From positions 1 to 42,286 of the forward strand of contig NZ_FOIN01000022.1 in NCBI RefSeq assembly GCF_900102365.1: DNA of 42,286 nt, given 5' to 3'. A program made the position numbers and the translations under genes. Source of the stretch: Thomasclavelia cocleata (GTDB taxonomy: Bacteria > Bacillota_I > Bacilli_A > Erysipelotrichales > Coprobacillaceae). The notes under the pieces were generated by a model, which was not told where the DNA came from, made no database searches, and saw nothing but the letters and a program-made list of their open reading frames with translations. The number at the start of each line of letters is the position of its first letter. Within the stretch, counting starts at the first letter, position 1. Positions 39,320-42,286 of the stretch are shown here, piece by piece.

Positions 39320-39348
39320 TTAATAAATATATTAATTTATGATAAAAT
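39320..39348 (+). promoter_or_regulatory. Promoter of the CotH/FIVAR gene
   Basis: TTAATA (39320-39325), 17-bp spacer, TAAAAT (39343-39348) with extended TG (39340-39341). Start near 39355, just before the bistable leader. Confidence 0.5.
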
Positions 39349-39360
39349 AAATTTATGAAA

Positions 39361-39399
39361 CCCCTTTCGAATATTGTAAGGGGATAAGATAGAAAGGGG
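39361..39399 (+). promoter_or_regulatory. Bistable leader that can hide the ribosome binding site
   Basis: CCCCTTTC (39361-39368) is perfectly complementary to GAAAGGGG (39392-39399), the ribosome binding site 7 bases before the ATG. Its first six bases can instead pair with AAGGGG at 39378-39383. The two helices exclude each other, so translation could be switched. Confidence 0.45.
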
Positions 39400-39406
39400 A
39401 ATAAAG

Positions 39407-42286
39407 ATGAAAAAGGTAAGATTAGAAAAAATATTTATTGGTGTTTTATCAGTAAGTATAATAACTAACACAATAGGATTTTTACAACCTGTAAAATCAT
39501 TAAATTTTACTAATAATTTAGATATAAGAGAAATTAATGAAGATAGTGTTATGTTTGAACAAGAGTATGCAAAAATAGGTGAACCATTAACCGTTACGAG
39601 TAATTTAACTGGAGAATTAAGCTATAAATGGAAGGTTGGAGACAAGTTAGTTTCGAATGCTGTTAGCTATAGCCCAACAGTTAATGATTTAGAAAAGTTT
39701 ATTAGTGTTGAAATAAGTAATGGAATAAAAACTTTATCAACTAGGACATATTTTAGTCGTTTACCTGTAGTATATATCAATACTGAAAACGGTAGTGATG
39801 TAACTAGTAAAGATTATTATATAAATGGTGAAATGAAAATTCAAGGTAATGAACGATATAATCTTGAAACAACAAAATTATATGATGGAAAAATTGAAAT
39901 TAAAGGACGCGGTAATTCTACTTGGGGATTACCTAAAAAACCATATAAAATAAAATTGGATTCAAAAACTAATTTATTTTCAATGGGAAAAAATAAACAT
40001 TGGGTTTTATTAGCTAATTATTATGATTCTTCAAGTTTACGTAATACATTGTCTTATGATTTATCGGGGGCTTTAGATATGCCACAAACAGAAACAGTTC
40101 ATACAGGTGTTGTTTTTAATGGGAAATATGTTGGTATATATCAATTTTGTGAACAAATTCGTGTAGATGAAAAAAGGGTTGATGTTTTAAATTGGGATGA
40201 TGAAGCAAAAGATTTATCAAAAATTATTGCTACTAAAGAGGGCTTAAATGCAGATGATTTAGAGAGTTATTTAGCAGAAAATTTAAGTTGGACAACTAGT
40301 GGAAAATTTAATTATCAGGGTAAAACATATTTTATTTCTAATTATGATTATACAATTCCTAGTATTAATGGTGGTTATTTGTTAGAATTGGATTCTAATT
40401 ATGATGAAGTTTCTAAGTTTAAAACAAACAGTAATCAACCACTTATGTTTAAATCTCCAGAATTTGCTGTTAGTAACCAAGATATGATGAATTATGTTAA
40501 AAATTATATCCAAGCTTATGAAAATGCTGTTATGTCTAAGGATTATCATAGTATGTATGAGGGAAATAATGTTCATTACAGTGAATTGTTTGATATGGAT
40601 TCATTAGTTGATTATTGGTTAGTTACTGAATTGTTCTTCAATGAAGATGGAATGAAGAAGAGTACATATATGTATAAAGATGTTGATGATAAATTCCATA
40701 TGGGGCCAATTTGGGATATGGATTGGAGCAGTGGGGCTAGCCAAAGTGCAGCTATTCCAACTGATCAATGGCAAACATTATATTTTCCAGCATATGGCAA
40801 CTCAAGTGAACCACAATTAAGACAATGGTATCGTTATTTGATAAAGGATCCATACTTTGTTTCATGTGTTAAACAACGTTATGAAGAGGTAAGAAATAAT
40901 CAAATTGCTGATATGATGGCGAGTATAGAAGATTACCGTGTATATTTAAAAGAGGCTGGTGCTAGTAACTCTGCTATTTGGTATGGTAATACTAATACTA
41001 GTGAATATGAAATTAGTAAATTAAAGAGTTGGTTAACAGATCGTCTTGCTTTTATGGATGAACAATTTTCATCACTTTCAAAATTATATGCTTCTCTAGG
41101 AGTTAAAGTAGGTAATGAACAATTAATTTTAAAAGATCATAATGGAATTGTTTTACCAGCTGAAAATGATTTCAATGGGATTAGTAATGCTCGTAATTTA
41201 ATTAAAGTTGAAATGAATGTAACTGATCAAAATACTAAAAAAATTGCTTTATATAGTAATGGTGAGTTAGTTGGAGAAGAACTTGTAGTTGAAGGAAAAG
41301 TAATATTTGAATACACATTACCAACTAGTGGTAATTATGTATTACAGGCATATAAACTAGATCAAAATGATAATGTTATTAATAGTAAGGAAATAACTGC
41401 TAACTTATTAGTTGAACCAAGTATAACTATGGAGTTAGAATCTATTGAAATAGAATCTTTACCAAACAAGTTAAGTTATTATCAAGGTGAAAAGTTAGAC
41501 GTAGAGGGATTAGTAGTTAATGCTATATTTAATACTGGGAATAAAATTTCATTGAATCCTGATGAATATACTGTTTCATCATTGACAAATGAGCCAGGAT
41601 TGCAAACAATTGTAATCAGCTATAATGGAAAAACCATAAGTTTTGATGTTGAGGTAAAAGAACTTGTCTTAGACACATTAACAATAAAAAAATTACCTAA
41701 TAAAATAGAGTATTATGTAGGTGAAAAACTTGATTTAAGTGGTTTAATAGTTGAAGGTACTTATAATAATGGAAATACAGAAGAAATTACAGATTATACA
41801 GTAAGCGAATTAACTGATAAAGTAGGAGAACAAACGATTACAGTAAGTTATCAAGGTAAAGAAATAACATTTACTGTATTAGTATTGGAAAATACTATAT
41901 CTACAAATAAAGCAGCATTACAAATAGCTGTAGAAATGGCTAGTGCTGTAACAGCAGAAGATTTAGATAAAGTAGTACCAGCAGTAGTAACTGAATTCAA
42001 TGCTGCATTAGAAGAAGCAAGAGTAATCTTAGCTGATGATAATGCAACACAAGAAGAAGTGGATGCATCATTTGCAAGATTATCAGTAGCAATGCATATG
42101 TTAGAATTCTTAAAAGGTGACAAGGCTGAATTACAAGATCTAGTAGATTCAACAGCAGACTTAGCAGCAGAAAAATATACACCTGAAACATGGGCAGTAT
42201 TAGAAGAAGCATTAACAAATGCAAATACAGTATTAAACAATGAAAATGCAATGCAGGAAGAAGTAGATGGAGCATATGATAATTTA
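39407..42286 (+). CDS. Secreted CotH-kinase / Ig-like / FIVAR surface protein (3' end outside window)
   Basis: 960 codons are visible with no stop. Parts in order: signal peptide (about 1-33), a short beta domain (about 45-115), a CotH kinase domain (about 125-560), a linking beta domain, two bacterial Ig-like (Big_3-type) repeats starting near residues 678 and 755 (each LPNKx-YYxGEKLD), and FIVAR helical repeats from about 834. CotH hallmarks are KGRGNSTWGLPKKPYK (GRGNSTW at 167-173) and the metal site GPIWDMD (433-439). CotH proteins are atypical kinases first known from spore coats; in surface proteins of gut bacteria the domain precedes binding modules. The missing part probably ends in more FIVAR repeats and a sorting signal like the gene at the left edge. 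Confidence 0.9.
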   Translation, partial: MKKVRLEKIFIGVLSVSIITNTIGFLQPVKSLNFTNNLDIREINEDSVMFEQEYAKIGEPLTVTSNLTGELSYKWKVGDKLVSNAVSYSPTVNDLEKFISVEISNGIKTLSTRTYFSRLPVVYINTENGSDVTSKDYYINGEMKIQGNERYNLETTKLYDGKIEIKGRGNSTWGLPKKPYKIKLDSKTNLFSMGKNKHWVLLANYYDSSSLRNTLSYDLSGALDMPQTETVHTGVVFNGKYVGIYQFCEQIRVDEKRVDVLNWDDEAKDLSKIIATKEGLNADDLESYLAENLSWTTSGKFNYQGKTYFISNYDYTIPSINGGYLLELDSNYDEVSKFKTNSNQPLMFKSPEFAVSNQDMMNYVKNYIQAYENAVMSKDYHSMYEGNNVHYSELFDMDSLVDYWLVTELFFNEDGMKKSTYMYKDVDDKFHMGPIWDMDWSSGASQSAAIPTDQWQTLYFPAYGNSSEPQLRQWYRYLIKDPYFVSCVKQRYEEVRNNQIADMMASIEDYRVYLKEAGASNSAIWYGNTNTSEYEISKLKSWLTDRLAFMDEQFSSLSKLYASLGVKVGNEQLILKDHNGIVLPAENDFNGISNARNLIKVEMNVTDQNTKKIALYSNGELVGEELVVEGKVIFEYTLPTSGNYVLQAYKLDQNDNVINSKEITANLLVEPSITMELESIEIESLPNKLSYYQGEKLDVEGLVVNAIFNTGNKISLNPDEYTVSSLTNEPGLQTIVISYNGKTISFDVEVKELVLDTLTIKKLPNKIEYYVGEKLDLSGLIVEGTYNNGNTEEITDYTVSELTDKVGEQTITVSYQGKEITFTVLVLENTISTNKAALQIAVEMASAVTAEDLDKVVPAVVTEFNAALEEARVILADDNATQEEVDASFARLSVAMHMLEFLKGDKAELQDLVDSTADLAAEKYTPETWAVLEEALTNANTVLNNENAMQEEVDGAYDNL

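Noticed and set aside
41851-42275. Two long minus-strand frames opposite the FIVAR repeats
   Set aside because: Low-complexity Ala/Ser or Leu runs that mirror the Ala/Glu codon bias of the plus-strand gene; no ribosome binding site.

Overview
The window is strongly AT-rich, gene-dense DNA from a low-GC Firmicute. The best fit is Erysipelotrichia (Coprobacillaceae / Thomasclavelia-like gut bacteria). Supporting signs are the sporulation genes (SpoIID, SpoIIQ, YtaF-like), an Mbl-type MreB, Bacillus-like gene order (LolA-like protein before alr; DUF1146-spoIID-spoIIQ-mbl), FIVAR-repeat surface proteins with a 'KTGD' sorting tail, and a tmRNA tag ending in NYAFA, as in mycoplasmas. The species is inferred, not proven.

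Layout. 1-0.6 kb: 3' end of a FIVAR surface protein. 1.1-3.0 kb: thioredoxin-like lipoprotein, deoD and a HAD phosphatase. 3.0-5.9 kb: DUF378 protein, LolA-like protein, alanine racemase and a cysteine-less thioredoxin-fold protein. 6.0-9.2 kb (minus strand): galE and an EF-G-like GTPase. 9.4-10.1 kb: seven tRNA genes. 10.2-14.35 kb: a two-component system with a membrane protein of unknown function, a VanY-type D,D-carboxypeptidase and another membrane protein. 14.5-14.7 kb: three more tRNAs, the first an exact repeat of the last tRNA of the first array. 14.8-18.8 kb: a small helical protein, then DUF1146, spoIID, spoIIQ and mbl. 19.2-24.8 kb: TagO/WecA-like glycosyl-1-phosphate transferase with an extra C-terminal domain, GNAT, secG, rnr, smpB and ssrA. 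24.9-28.4 kb: accessory zone just downstream of ssrA (HipA-like kinase, Fic protein, gene remnants, small membrane protein). 28.7-33.5 kb: subtilase, YtaF-like protein, Na+-dependent NSS transporter and prepilin peptidase. 33.6-34.7 kb (minus): CorA with a structured leader. 34.8-39.3 kb: MoxR-DUF58-transglutaminase cluster and a flavin-dependent oxidase-like protein. 39.4 kb to the end: 5' part of a large secreted CotH-kinase/Ig-like/FIVAR protein that runs off the window.

How the parts work together. Many genes concern the cell envelope: alr and VanY act on peptidoglycan D-Ala, Mbl directs wall synthesis, the TagO-like enzyme starts a wall or capsular glycopolymer, SpoIID/SpoIIQ remodel wall during engulfment, and the terminal genes encode surface proteins. 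SecG, RNase R, SmpB and tmRNA form the conserved export, RNA-decay and ribosome-rescue block.

The strongest new observations are regulatory: (i) 11-bp-spaced direct repeats TGATGYAA-N3-TGATGYAA before both the response regulator and the VanY gene, probably the regulator's operator; (ii) a corA leader with three mutually exclusive pairings that would control access to the ribosome binding site; (iii) a short leader before the CotH gene in which one CCCCTTTC strand can pair either with an upstream AAGGGG or with the ribosome binding site. No CRISPR array, prophage, transposase or integrase was seen.
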